From Paludibacteraceae bacterium (GTDB lineage Bacteria > Bacteroidota > Bacteroidia > Bacteroidales > Paludibacteraceae), in the NCBI GenBank assembly GCA_905234025.1, contig CAJOFT010000006.1, positions 7,747 to 40,903 of the forward strand: a stretch of DNA of 33,157 nt. The letters run 5' to 3'. Position numbers and translations under genes: made by a program. The notes below the pieces were generated by a model. That model saw only the letters and a program-made list of their open reading frames with translations. It was not told the origin of the DNA and searched no databases. Shown one piece after another: positions 9,123-16,982 of this stretch. The stretch's first letter is position 1, and every line of letters starts with the position of its first letter.

Positions 9123-9551
9123 ATGTCAACAAAAGGAAAAGTTCTCGGCTGGTTAACAGCCATCGTTCTCGTAGCATTGGCGGGATTCATCTATTTCAAG
9201 TTCTGTTTCGTTTATAGCGAAGGAACCAATGAAGGCGATATCAACTACTTCCAGAAAGAAGGTATCATCTTCAAAACTTACGAAGGCAAGATGATTCAGA
9301 CCGGCTACAACAGCAAGAACTCCAACGCAACCATCCAGTCCAACGAATTTAAGTTCTCGGTGGCGGACGCAGCGGTTGCTATGGAGATTGACTCGCGTTC
9401 CAGCAAGCAGATTAAATTGCACTGGAAACGCTATTTCGGTACTTTGCCTTGGCGTGGAAACAGCCAGTTTATCGTGGATCGTATTGTGCAGGTGGAGCAG
9501 CCTGTGCAGTCGAATGATAATTTGTTGGATGTCCCCGAACCTGTACAATAA
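9123..9551 (+). CDS. Small membrane-anchored conserved protein of Bacteroidota, function unknown
   Basis: The 142-residue protein has one N-terminal membrane segment (about residues 8-28, WLTAIVLVALAGFIYFKFCF). It continues with YSEGTNEGDINYFQKEGIIF and KTYEGKM. The SEGTxxGxxxxFxxKGxxFKTxEG pattern belongs, as I recall, to a small Bacteroidota family sometimes labelled '6-phosphogluconate dehydrogenase' in databases. Nothing here resembles that enzyme: there is no Rossmann motif and the length is far too short. It begins 23 bp after the preceding gene. Its TAA stop shares one base with the ATG of the first acyl ligase (TAATG), so translation is coupled. That suggests a role tied to the ligases, perhaps at the membrane, but this is inference. 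Confidence 0.75.
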   Translation: MSTKGKVLGWLTAIVLVALAGFIYFKFCFVYSEGTNEGDINYFQKEGIIFKTYEGKMIQTGYNSKNSNATIQSNEFKFSVADAAVAMEIDSRSSKQIKLHWKRYFGTLPWRGNSQFIVDRIVQVEQPVQSNDNLLDVPEPVQ

Positions 9552-11212
9552 TGATTAAAGAACCTTTCATAGAAACTCTGCGCAACGCCATCCGCGACAA
9601 CTGGGATTCACCTGCATTCACCGACTACGGCACGGATGTAACGATGACTTATGCCGATGTCGCGCAGCAGATTGAGCGCCTTCACATTCTGTTCCGTGCG
9701 TGCGGCATCACCAAGAACGACCGCATTGCGCTCATGGGCAAGAACACCAGCAGTTGGGTTACAACCTATATTGCGTCTGTGACTTACGGCGCGATTATTG
9801 TCCCCATTTTGCAGGATTTCCGCGCCAACGATGCCTTGCATATCATCAACCATTCCGAGTCCAAACTGCTCTTTATTGCCGATGCCTTGTATGAAAGTAT
9901 GGACATCGCCCAGATGGAGCAGGTATCGGCGGTTTTCTCGCTGACGAACTTCGAACCGTTGGCAGTAGTGGAGGGTTTCAACAAGGCTGGCTTGACGCCC
10001 AAACGTGTCCAGCAGGAGTTTGAACGCTTGTATCCCGAGGGCATTAAGCCTGACCAACTCGCATATTCCGACAAACAGAATAGCGAAATAGCTTCATTCA
10101 ATTACACCTCCGGAACAACTGGCTTCTCCAAAGGCGTCATTACGCCGTTGAATGCTTTGGCGGGCAACGTGAAGTTCTGCAACGACGTGCACGTTACGTT
10201 CAAGGGCTGTCGGCAAGTCGTTTTCCTGCCGCTGGCACACTCGTTTGGCTGTGCGTTTGATTTCCTCAGTTGCTTCTGCGCCGGTGGTCATGAATGGTTG
10301 ATGGGACGCATTCCGTCGCCGAAAATCCTGTTGCAGGCATTCGCCGAAGTCAAACCGACTTGCGTGCTCACAGTTCCGCTTATCTTGGAGAAAATCTACA
10401 AGAGCAAGATTGTTCCCGAAATATCCAAACCGCCTGTAAGTTGGGTCATGAAAGTGCCCTTGCTGGACGAAGTCGTTCTCGGCAAACTGCGTCAGGCGTT
10501 GCTGGACGCTTTCGGTGGCTGCGTCGAAGAGGTGATTATTGGCGGAGCACCGCTGAATACGGAAGTGGACCTCTTCCTCAAACGCATCCGTTTCCCATAT
10601 ACTGTCGGCTACGGAATGACTGAATGTGCGCCGCTTATTTCCTACGTCAACCACAAGGATTACAAGCCGCAGAGTTGTGGCAAACCCTTGGACGGATTGA
10701 TGGAAGTGCGCATTGACAAACCAAACAGCGAAGGCATCGGAGAAATACAGGTTCGCGGAGAGCACACGATGATTGGCTATTACAAGAACGAAGAAGCCAC
10801 TCGTCTCATCTTCACGCAGGACGGCTGGCTCAAAACCGGCGATCTCGGCTATATTGATAATGATAACTTCATCTTTATCAAGGGACGCGACAAGAGCATG
10901 TTGCTTGGCTCGTCCGGACAGAACATTTATCCCGAAGAGATTGAAGCGAAACTCAACAACATGCCTTATGTCATGGAATCGCTGGTCATTCAGGAGAATG
11001 GCGCTTTGGTGGCACTTGTTTGCCCCGATTATGTGGCTGCGGACGCTGACCACCTCACAACCGAAATGCTGGAGGCGGCGATGGAACGCAACAGACGCGA
11101 GGTGAATGCACAGATTGCCTCCTACGAGCAGATTAGCAAAATCGTGCTCTACCCGCATGAGTTCGAAAAAACACCCAAGAAATCAATAAAAAGATTTTTG
11201 TACACCCACTAA
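9551..11212 (+). CDS. AMP-dependent acyl-CoA synthetase/ligase, copy 1
   Basis: This is a 553-residue member of the ANL superfamily, which activates a carboxylic acid with ATP to an acyl-AMP and then usually a CoA thioester. The phosphate-binding loop is NYTSGTTGFSKGV (about residue 180). The A5-type motif is YGMTECAPL (about 355), A7 is TGDLGY, and the C-terminal catalytic lysine region is near KTPKKSIKRFL. It resembles long-chain fatty acid:CoA ligases (FadD-like), but the substrate cannot be read from sequence. It overlaps the stop of the preceding gene by one base and is followed after 4 bp by a close paralogue. The absence of beta-oxidation genes nearby argues for lipid recycling or synthesis rather than fatty acid degradation. 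Confidence 0.9.
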   Translation: MIKEPFIETLRNAIRDNWDSPAFTDYGTDVTMTYADVAQQIERLHILFRACGITKNDRIALMGKNTSSWVTTYIASVTYGAIIVPILQDFRANDALHIINHSESKLLFIADALYESMDIAQMEQVSAVFSLTNFEPLAVVEGFNKAGLTPKRVQQEFERLYPEGIKPDQLAYSDKQNSEIASFNYTSGTTGFSKGVITPLNALAGNVKFCNDVHVTFKGCRQVVFLPLAHSFGCAFDFLSCFCAGGHEWLMGRIPSPKILLQAFAEVKPTCVLTVPLILEKIYKSKIVPEISKPPVSWVMKVPLLDEVVLGKLRQALLDAFGGCVEEVIIGGAPLNTEVDLFLKRIRFPYTVGYGMTECAPLISYVNHKDYKPQSCGKPLDGLMEVRIDKPNSEGIGEIQVRGEHTMIGYYKNEEATRLIFTQDGWLKTGDLGYIDNDNFIFIKGRDKSMLLGSSGQNIYPEEIEAKLNNMPYVMESLVIQENGALVALVCPDYVAADADHLTTEMLEAAMERNRREVNAQIASYEQISKIVLYPHEFEKTPKKSIKRFLYTH

Positions 11213-11216
11213 TACT

Positions 11217-12893
11217 ATGCTGACTTCAGAACAAGACAATTTCGTTAAAATGTTTGAGCGCTCCTTCCGCGACAACTGGGATTTGGAGGCAATAACGGAC
11301 TATGGCACGGCGAATACACTGACCTACGGACGTCTGGCGGCGCAGATTGCACGCTTGCATCTGCTTTTCAAGTTGTTCGGCATAAAGAAGGACGACAAGA
11401 TTGCTGTCATGGGACGCAACAACTGCAACTGGGTCACAACCTATCTCGCTACCGTCACCTACGGAGCGGTTATTGTGCCTATTTTGCAGGATTTCAAAGC
11501 CAATGACGCCCAGCATATTATCAACCATTCCGAGTCCAAACTGCTCTTTATCACCGACCTGATTTGGGAGAATATGGATTTGGAGCAGCTGGAAACGCTC
11601 AAAGCCGTTTATTCGCTTGCCAACTTCAAACTCATAGCGCATCGTCATCATAAGGAAATTACATGGGGCGATGTTGAAGAGGCGTTCAGCAAGAAATACA
11701 CCAAAGGTTTTACACCCGAAAGCGTCGAATATGAAAAGCGTCCGAATAGCGCGATTGGTTCAATCAACTATACTTCCGGCACAACAGGTTTCAGCAAGGG
11801 CGTCATTATGCCTTTGAATGGTTTGGCAGGCAATATTCGTCTCGCATTCAACCTCAAACTGGTTTACCCGGGTTGCCGCCACGTGGCGTTCCTGCCTTTG
11901 GCGCATGCGTACGGATGTGCGTTTGACTTCCTTGCTTGTCTCGCTTCCGGCGGACATTCATGGCTGATTGGTCGTACGCCGTCGCCGAAGATTCTCTTGC
12001 AGGCGTTTGCTGAAGTCAAACCGACAACCATTCTTTCTGTGCCGCTCATTCTGGAGAAGATTTACAAGAAGATGATTGTCCCGCAGATACAGAAACCGCC
12101 TATTCGTTGGGTGCTCAAAGTGCCTTATCTGGACGAGGTTGTGCTCAGCAAAATCCGCCAGCAGCTTGTCGAAGCGTTTGGTGGCGAGTTTAAGCAGATT
12201 ATCATCGGCGGAGCACCGCTGAACCCCGAAGTGGAGTCTTTCCTCCATCGTATCAAGTTCCCGATGACCGTTGGCTATGGTATGACTGAATGTGCCCCGC
12301 TCATCAGTTTCACGCCGTACGAAGAGGGTGGCAAACTCTATTCCTGTGGACGCGCACTGGACGGTTTGATGGAGATTAAGATTATCCATCCGAACGAAGA
12401 AGGAATTGGCGAAGTCGTAACACGCGGCGAAAATGTCATGACCGGCTATTTCAAGAACGAACAGGCAACGAAGGACAGTTTCACCAAAGACGGCTGGCTT
12501 CGCACCGGTGACCTCGGAATAATTGACAAGGATGGTTACCTCTTTATTAAAGGACGTTGCAAAACCATGCTGCTTGGTCCTTCAGGGCAGAATATTTATC
12601 CCGAGGAGATTGAAGCGAAACTCAACAACATGCCTTATGTCCTTGAATCGCTTATCCTGCAAACCGAGGACGCACGTTTGGTGGCGCTTGTTTGCCCGGA
12701 TTACAACGAAGTGGATGCCAGTGGTTTGACAAAGGAGCAACTGGAGGAACATATGGAGGAAATCCGCAAGCAGGTCAATGCCGAATTGGCGGCGTATGAG
12801 CAGCTGAATTGCATCAAACTCTTCCCGCATGAGTTTGAGAAAACGCCTAAAAAGTCTATCAAGCGCTTCCTCTACACCAACGTAGAAGTATGA
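11217..12893 (+). CDS. AMP-dependent acyl-CoA synthetase/ligase, copy 2 (tandem paralogue)
   Basis: The 558-residue protein aligns with the preceding ligase from end to end with few gaps, clearly more than half identical by eye. It carries the same motifs: NYTSGTTGFSKGV, YGMTECAPL, RTGDLG, GPSGQNIYPEEIEAKLNNMP and KTPKKSIKRFLYT. The pair shares exact 32-nt and 36-nt DNA blocks, suggesting recent conversion between copies. Differences cluster around residues 130-170 and 205-220, where substrate preference might differ. Its TGA stop overlaps the coaX ATG by 4 bp (ATGA), so the three genes are translationally coupled. The substrate is unknown; a long-chain or medium-chain fatty acid is most likely. 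Confidence 0.9.
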   Translation: MLTSEQDNFVKMFERSFRDNWDLEAITDYGTANTLTYGRLAAQIARLHLLFKLFGIKKDDKIAVMGRNNCNWVTTYLATVTYGAVIVPILQDFKANDAQHIINHSESKLLFITDLIWENMDLEQLETLKAVYSLANFKLIAHRHHKEITWGDVEEAFSKKYTKGFTPESVEYEKRPNSAIGSINYTSGTTGFSKGVIMPLNGLAGNIRLAFNLKLVYPGCRHVAFLPLAHAYGCAFDFLACLASGGHSWLIGRTPSPKILLQAFAEVKPTTILSVPLILEKIYKKMIVPQIQKPPIRWVLKVPYLDEVVLSKIRQQLVEAFGGEFKQIIIGGAPLNPEVESFLHRIKFPMTVGYGMTECAPLISFTPYEEGGKLYSCGRALDGLMEIKIIHPNEEGIGEVVTRGENVMTGYFKNEQATKDSFTKDGWLRTGDLGIIDKDGYLFIKGRCKTMLLGPSGQNIYPEEIEAKLNNMPYVLESLILQTEDARLVALVCPDYNEVDASGLTKEQLEEHMEEIRKQVNAELAAYEQLNCIKLFPHEFEKTPKKSIKRFLYTNVEV

Positions 12894-13624
12894 ACCTCGC
12901 TATTGACCAGGGAAATTCGCGTACCAAAGTCGCTTTGTTTGACGAAAACGGACGCATTGTGAAGAACTTCATCTACAAGTCCTTCACTGCCAGTGACATA
13001 GAGCGTCTCTTTTCGTTGTATCCGATTACGGATAGCATTATTTCCTCTGTGGTCAATATTGAACCTGCGGTGGTGAACTGCCTGAATCGGCTTTCAAAGC
13101 ATTTTGTCCTGTTTGACCACTTTACGCCGGTTCCCATTACCAATTGTTATGCTTCACCTGAGACGCTTGGTCAGGATCGTCTTGCTGCGGCTGTCGGCGC
13201 GGCAGCCATTTGCCCGAATGAAAATCTGCTGATTATTGATGTCGGTTCTGCAATTACCTACGATTTTGTTTCCGAGAAGAACGAATTTCTTGGCGGAAAC
13301 ATCGCACCGGGCATTAAAATGCGTCTCACGATGCTTAACCGCATGACGAAGAAACTTCCGCTGGTGGAAGTGGAAGAAAATGAACTGATTCCTTTGTTTG
13401 GAAAAACAACCCGTGACGCGATTGCGGCAGGCGTTATACGTGGCATTGGCTATGAGGTGAAAGGTTACATTCGGACGCTTGGTGAGCGTTGCAAGCATTA
13501 TGCGCTGTTTCTCACGGGCGGCAACGCACCTTATATATTAAATAACTGCCGTTTCAATTTCCACCACGAAAAGCACCTCGTCCTCATCGGCCTCAACACC
13601 ATCCTCGAATTCAACAAACACTAA
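12890..13624 (+). CDS. coaX: Type III pantothenate kinase
   Basis: CoaX phosphorylates pantothenate, the first step of coenzyme A synthesis, and belongs to the ASKHA fold. At 244 residues it has the usual length. The N-terminal phosphate loop is DQGNSRTKVALFD, the second phosphate motif is IIDVGSAITYDFV, and GGNIAPGIKMR contributes to the substrate site. It overlaps the second acyl ligase by 4 bp. The product's pathway supplies the CoA that the two ligases would consume, so the cluster is functionally coherent. A 19-unit heptamer array begins one base after its stop codon. Confidence 0.95.
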   Translation: MNLAIDQGNSRTKVALFDENGRIVKNFIYKSFTASDIERLFSLYPITDSIISSVVNIEPAVVNCLNRLSKHFVLFDHFTPVPITNCYASPETLGQDRLAAAVGAAAICPNENLLIIDVGSAITYDFVSEKNEFLGGNIAPGIKMRLTMLNRMTKKLPLVEVEENELIPLFGKTTRDAIAAGVIRGIGYEVKGYIRTLGERCKHYALFLTGGNAPYILNNCRFNFHHEKHLVLIGLNTILEFNKH

Positions 13625-13757
13625 ACTCTCCACTCTTAGCTCTTGACTCTTAGCTCTAAGCTCTTGACTTTTAGCTCTAAGCTCTTAGCTCTTGACTCTT
13701 GGCTCTTAGCTCTTGACTCTTGGCTCTTGACTCTTAGCTCTCGACTCTCCACTTTTA
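13625..13757 (+). repeat. Array of 19 in-register heptamers (RCTCTTR) after coaX
   Basis: Exactly 133 bp, equal to 19 x 7, with no insertion or deletion, starts on the base after the coaX TAA. Most units are ACTCTTA, GCTCTTG, GCTCTTA or ACTCTTG, with a few GCTCTAA, ACTTTTA, ACTCTCC and GCTCTCG. The main higher-order unit is the 14-bp pair ACTCTTA-GCTCTTG. Thirteen of the 18 unit junctions create or complete TAG, TGA or TAA. There are no unique spacers, so this is not a CRISPR array. Confidence 0.93.
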
Positions 13758-13792
13758 GCTAAATATATAAAATATATATTTACACCCTCATT

Positions 13793-13835
13793 TTATTGCA
13801 CCATTATTGTACCATTATTGTACCATTATTGCACC
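13793..13835 (+). repeat. 11-bp tandem array, four units
   Basis: Four units of ATTATTGYACC (first unit with T in place of its leading A) occupy 13792/13793-13835, with C or T at the variable position in the order C, T, T, C. It lies 35 bp after the heptamer array, separated by an AT-rich stretch (AAATATATAAAATATATATT). Confidence 0.85.
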
Positions 13836-13858
13836 ATAAAGCAGCCTTTAAGGACACG

Positions 13859-13885
13859 AAAAAAGGACGCCTTGCATCCTTTTTT
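13859..13885. terminator. Bidirectional intrinsic terminator (coaX side and tRNA-Lys side)
   Basis: The inverted repeat AAAAAAGGA (13859-13867) / TCCTTTTTT (13877-13885) has a 9-nt loop and T-runs on either strand. On the minus strand it lies just 9 bp past the tRNA 3' end, and on the plus strand it can end read-through from coaX. Confidence 0.75.
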
Positions 13886-13893
13886 CTTTGCTG

Positions 13894-13966
13894 TGTCCCC
13901 CGAGGGACTCGAACCCTCGACCCACTGATTAAGAGTCAGTTGCTCTACCAACTGAGCTAGGGAGAC
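13894..13966 (-). tRNA. tRNA-Lys (anticodon CTT)
   Basis: Read on the minus strand, a complete 73-nt cloverleaf can be folded. The acceptor stem pairs GTCTCCC with GGGGGAC (one T-G wobble). The D arm is GCTC-AGTTGGTA-GAGC, the anticodon arm is ACTGA-CTCTTAA-TCAGT, the variable loop is GGGTC, and the T arm is GAGGG-TTCGAGT-CCCTC. The discriminator is A. The anticodon CTT (complement at 13931-13933) reads AAG lysine codons. The 3' CCA is not encoded (CAG follows), so it must be added by CCA-adding enzyme. Confidence 0.96.
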
Positions 13967-14001
13967 TGCCCTGATTTTCTCTTTCTTCTCAAAAGCGGCT
14001 G

Positions 14002-14033
14002 CAAAAGTACTGCTTTTTTTTCATTCCACCAAA
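14002..14033 (-). promoter_or_regulatory. Promoter of tRNA-Lys
   Basis: On the minus strand TTTG (14030-14033), 20 bp, TACTTTTG (14002-14009), about 35 bp upstream of the mature tRNA 5' end. Confidence 0.8.
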
Positions 14034-14290
14034 TTTTTTTGCAAAAAAGATGAAGATTTTTTACAAAATCGGTACAAAACCTGCAAAAACAACCGTTTTT
14101 TGGTCGCTGGTATACCGGAACGCGGTCATATCCTTATCCGCTTCGTGCGCGCGCGACTGCGTAAGAATTATAAGGTTTGTGCCAATAGAGTAGGTATATC
14201 TGCGATTTAAGATATAGTGCCTCTTTATTTCGACATCCCCTCGAAAATACAACAAAAATGCGTTAAAACGCAAAAAAAATACGTTTTTTA

Positions 14291-14322
14291 TTTGCACATG
14301 TCAAAAAAATGTTGTATCTTTG
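14291..14322 (+). promoter_or_regulatory. Promoter of gyrA
   Basis: TTTG (14291-14294), 20 bp, TATCTTTG (14315-14322), about 34 bp before the gyrA ATG. Confidence 0.87.
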
Positions 14323-14356
14323 CGCGTTTTTTGGAAACTACAAATAAATAGTATAT

Positions 14357-16957
14357 ATGGATAACGAAAACAACCAGATGAATGACGAACTCAATGAGGA
14401 GCTGAATGGAATGGAGCATGACAAAATTATCCCTGTCAAGATTGACGAGGAAATGCGGAAATCCTACATCGACTACTCGATGAGTGTGATTGTGAGCCGT
14501 GCGCTCCCCGATGTGCGCGATGGCTTCAAGCCTGTTCAGCGCCGTGTGCTCTTCGGCATGAACGAATTGGGCGTGAGCAGTGACAAACCGACGAAAAAAA
14601 GTGCACGTATCGTCGGTGATGTTATGGGTAAATATCACCCGCATGGTGATAGTAGTATTTATGGCACGTTGGTTCGCCTCGCGCAGCCCTGGAATATGCG
14701 CTACTGCTTGGTGGACGGACAAGGTAACTTCGGTAATGTGGACGGTGATGGTGCCGCTGCAATGCGTTATACGGAAGCGCGTCTCAGTAAACTGGCTGAG
14801 GAAATGCTTCGCGACATTGAGAAGGATACCGTGGACATGGTGCCGAACTTTGATGACTCCTTGCGTGAGCCTGCTGTGCTGCCTTGCCGCTTCCCGAACC
14901 TCCTGATTAACGGTGGTACAGGTATTGCGGTCGGAATGGCAACGAACATGGCAACGCACAACCTCGGTGAAGTAATTGACGGCTGCGTGGCGTTTGTAAA
15001 CAACCGCAAAGCACGTATTGAAAATCCCGAAGTCGAGGATATTACCGTTGAGGATTTGATGGAATATGTGAAAGCGCCCGATTTCCCGACGGGCGGCACG
15101 ATTTACGGCTACCAGGGCGTGAAGGATGCTTTCGAAACCGGACGCGGACGTGTGGTTATTCGCAGTAACGCCGATATTGAGACCGAAGACAACGGTCGCG
15201 AGAAGATTATTGTTACCGAACTGCCTTATGGCGTGGTCAAAGCTGACCTCGTAAAGAAAATCGGCGACCTTGTTTCCGAGAAGAAGATTGAGGGCATTTC
15301 CGATATTTCCGACCTCAGTACGCGTGACATCCGCATTGTTATTGAGGTGAAACGCGATGCAAACGCGCAGGTAGTCCTTAATAAATTATATAAGTTCACG
15401 GAGCTGCAGTCCTCCTTCAGCGTGAATAACATCGCTTTGGTTCACGGACGTCCGATGTTGCTGAACCTCAAAGACCTTATCGGCAACTTCATTGACCACC
15501 GCATGGATGTGGTGACCCGCCGCACGAAGTACGAACTTCGCAAAGCCGAAGAGCGCGCACATATCTTGGAGGGCTTGATTATTGCCGTTGACAATATTGA
15601 CGAAGTGGTTCGTATTATCCGCGCAAGCCGCACACCGGCAGACGCACAGGCTAACCTCGAAGCACGCTTCAATCTCGATAACCTTCAGTCGAAAGCCATT
15701 GTGGACATGCGTCTCAGCGCGCTCACAGGCTTGCGTATCGAGGAATTAAAGGCCGAATACGAGGAAATAGAGAAGTTGATTGCTCACTTGAACGAACTGC
15801 TTGCCAGCGAAATCATGCGCTATGACGTCATCAATGAAGAATTGGTGGAAATCAAGGACAAATATGCCGACGAACGTCGCACGAAGATTGTCAAGATGGC
15901 GACCGAGTTCAATCCCGAAGACATGTACGCCGATGATGATATGATTATCACAATCTCACATCTGGGTTATATCAAACGTACTCCGTTGACGGAATTCCGT
16001 CAGCAGGGACGCGGCGGAATTGGCAGCAAAGCCGGTTCGGCGCGTGACGAGGACTTTATTGAGTACCTGCACCAGGCTTCGATGCACTCGACAATGATGT
16101 TCTTCACAGAATGCGGACGTCTCTATTGGCTCAAAGTCTATGATATCCCGGAAGGCAACAAGCAGTCCAAAGGTCGTGCCATCCAAAACATGATTAACCT
16201 CGAAAAAGGCGACAAAGTGCGTGCTTTCATCAACGTCAAAGGACTGAATGATGCCGAGTTTGTCAATAACCATTATCTCATCTTCGCAACCAAGAAAGGT
16301 TTGATGAAGAAGACCACGTTGGAGGCATATAGCCGTCCGCGTGCAAATGGTATCAATGCGGTTGGTTTGCGCGAAGGTGACGAACTGATTGGCGTTACAT
16401 TGACCGACGGACAGAGCGAAATGCTCATCGCTTCATACAACGGAAAAGTCGTTCGCTTCAACGAAGCGGGTGTACGTCCGATGGGACGTAATGCCAGCGG
16501 CGTAAAGGCAATTACGTTGGAAAATGACGGACAAGACCGCGTGATTGGCATGATTTGTGTAGAGCCTAATACAGACAAGACTGTTTTGGTAATCTCTGAC
16601 AAGGGATTTGGCAAACGCACACGCTTGGACGATGAGGACGGACAACCCGTTTACCGCGTTACTAACCGCGGTGGTAAGGGTGTCAAGACGATGAACCTCA
16701 CCGACAAGACAGGACAACTTGTAGGCTTGCATGCTGTCAGCGACGACGAAGATTTGATGCTTATCACGAAGTCGGGAACGGCAATTCGTATGGCAATGGA
16801 TACAATCCGTGTTATGGGACGTGCAACGCAAGGTGTCAAACTCATCGAACTCCAGAAACGCAACGATACGCTGATGTTCGGCTGCGTCGTTCCGAAAGAG
16901 GAGGCTGATGAAAACTCGGAAAACGTGGAAAATCCGGAAACGCCCGAAAATGAATAA
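14357..16957 (+). CDS. gyrA: DNA gyrase subunit A
   Basis: GyrA forms the breakage-reunion part of the A2B2 gyrase that introduces negative supercoils. At 866 residues the length is normal. The catalytic tyrosine is Y138 in [10 protein letters not shown]. The quinolone region reads [19 protein letters not shown], with S99 at the E. coli S83 position and G103 where E. coli has D87. The C-terminal beta-pinwheel follows, with the GyrA-box-like sequence QGRGGIG at about residue 551. An acidic Glu/Asn-rich tail ends the protein. ParC is unlikely, since it usually lacks a full GyrA box and is encoded beside parE. A dedicated promoter precedes the gene, and an octamer repeat covers its stop codon and reaches the next ATG. 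Confidence 0.93.
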   Translation: MDNENNQMNDELNEELNGMEHDKIIPVKIDEEMRKSYIDYSMSVIVSRALPDVRDGFKPVQRRVLFGMNELGVSSDKPTKKSARIVGDVMGKYHPHGDSSIYGTLVRLAQPWNMRYCLVDGQGNFGNVDGDGAAAMRYTEARLSKLAEEMLRDIEKDTVDMVPNFDDSLREPAVLPCRFPNLLINGGTGIAVGMATNMATHNLGEVIDGCVAFVNNRKARIENPEVEDITVEDLMEYVKAPDFPTGGTIYGYQGVKDAFETGRGRVVIRSNADIETEDNGREKIIVTELPYGVVKADLVKKIGDLVSEKKIEGISDISDLSTRDIRIVIEVKRDANAQVVLNKLYKFTELQSSFSVNNIALVHGRPMLLNLKDLIGNFIDHRMDVVTRRTKYELRKAEERAHILEGLIIAVDNIDEVVRIIRASRTPADAQANLEARFNLDNLQSKAIVDMRLSALTGLRIEELKAEYEEIEKLIAHLNELLASEIMRYDVINEELVEIKDKYADERRTKIVKMATEFNPEDMYADDDMIITISHLGYIKRTPLTEFRQQGRGGIGSKAGSARDEDFIEYLHQASMHSTMMFFTECGRLYWLKVYDIPEGNKQSKGRAIQNMINLEKGDKVRAFINVKGLNDAEFVNNHYLIFATKKGLMKKTTLEAYSRPRANGINAVGLREGDELIGVTLTDGQSEMLIASYNGKVVRFNEAGVRPMGRNASGVKAITLENDGQDRVIGMICVEPNTDKTVLVISDKGFGKRTRLDDEDGQPVYRVTNRGGKGVKTMNLTDKTGQLVGLHAVSDDEDLMLITKSGTAIRMAMDTIRVMGRATQGVKLIELQKRNDTLMFGCVVPKEEADENSENVENPETPENE

Positions 16958-16982
16958 ATGAACAAATGAGAAAATAAGAAAA
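16951..16982 (+). repeat. Octamer repeat spanning the gyrA stop and the next start codon
   Basis: Four octamers in register (TGAATAAA, TGAACAAA, TGAGAAAA, TAAGAAAA) cover the gyrA TAA (16955-16957) and end on the first base of the next gene's ATG (16982). TGAGAAAA is the same octamer that dominates the array at 33061-33157. Confidence 0.75.

Larger units (their letters stand above)
13967..14356. other. 390-bp intergenic region between tRNA-Lys and gyrA
   Basis: It contains the tRNA promoter at one end and the gyrA promoter at the other. Between them (about 14040-14285) I see an AT-rich stretch, a GC-alternating patch (GTGCGCGCGCGACTGCG near 14146) and a small inverted repeat, TGCGTTAAAACGCA (14259-14272). 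A 78-codon frame on the minus strand (14061-14297) covers much of it but overlaps the gyrA -33 element and resembles nothing I know, so I do not call it a gene. Confidence 0.6.

Noticed and set aside
9123-9551. 6-phosphogluconate dehydrogenase
   Set aside because: This label is attached to similar small proteins, as I recall, but the 142-residue protein has no Rossmann motif or catalytic residues of that enzyme.
13625-13835. Repeat arrays as a CRISPR locus
   Set aside because: Units are 7 or 11 bp and directly contiguous, with no unique spacers and no cas genes anywhere in the window.
14259-14272. Inverted repeat TGCGTTAAAACGCA as a terminator
   Set aside because: The stem is only 5-6 bp and no gene ends nearby on either strand.
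14061-14297. 78-codon frame on the minus strand between tRNA-Lys and gyrA
   Set aside because: It overlaps the gyrA -33 element, lies in AT-rich non-coding-looking DNA, has no promoter of its own and resembles no family I know.
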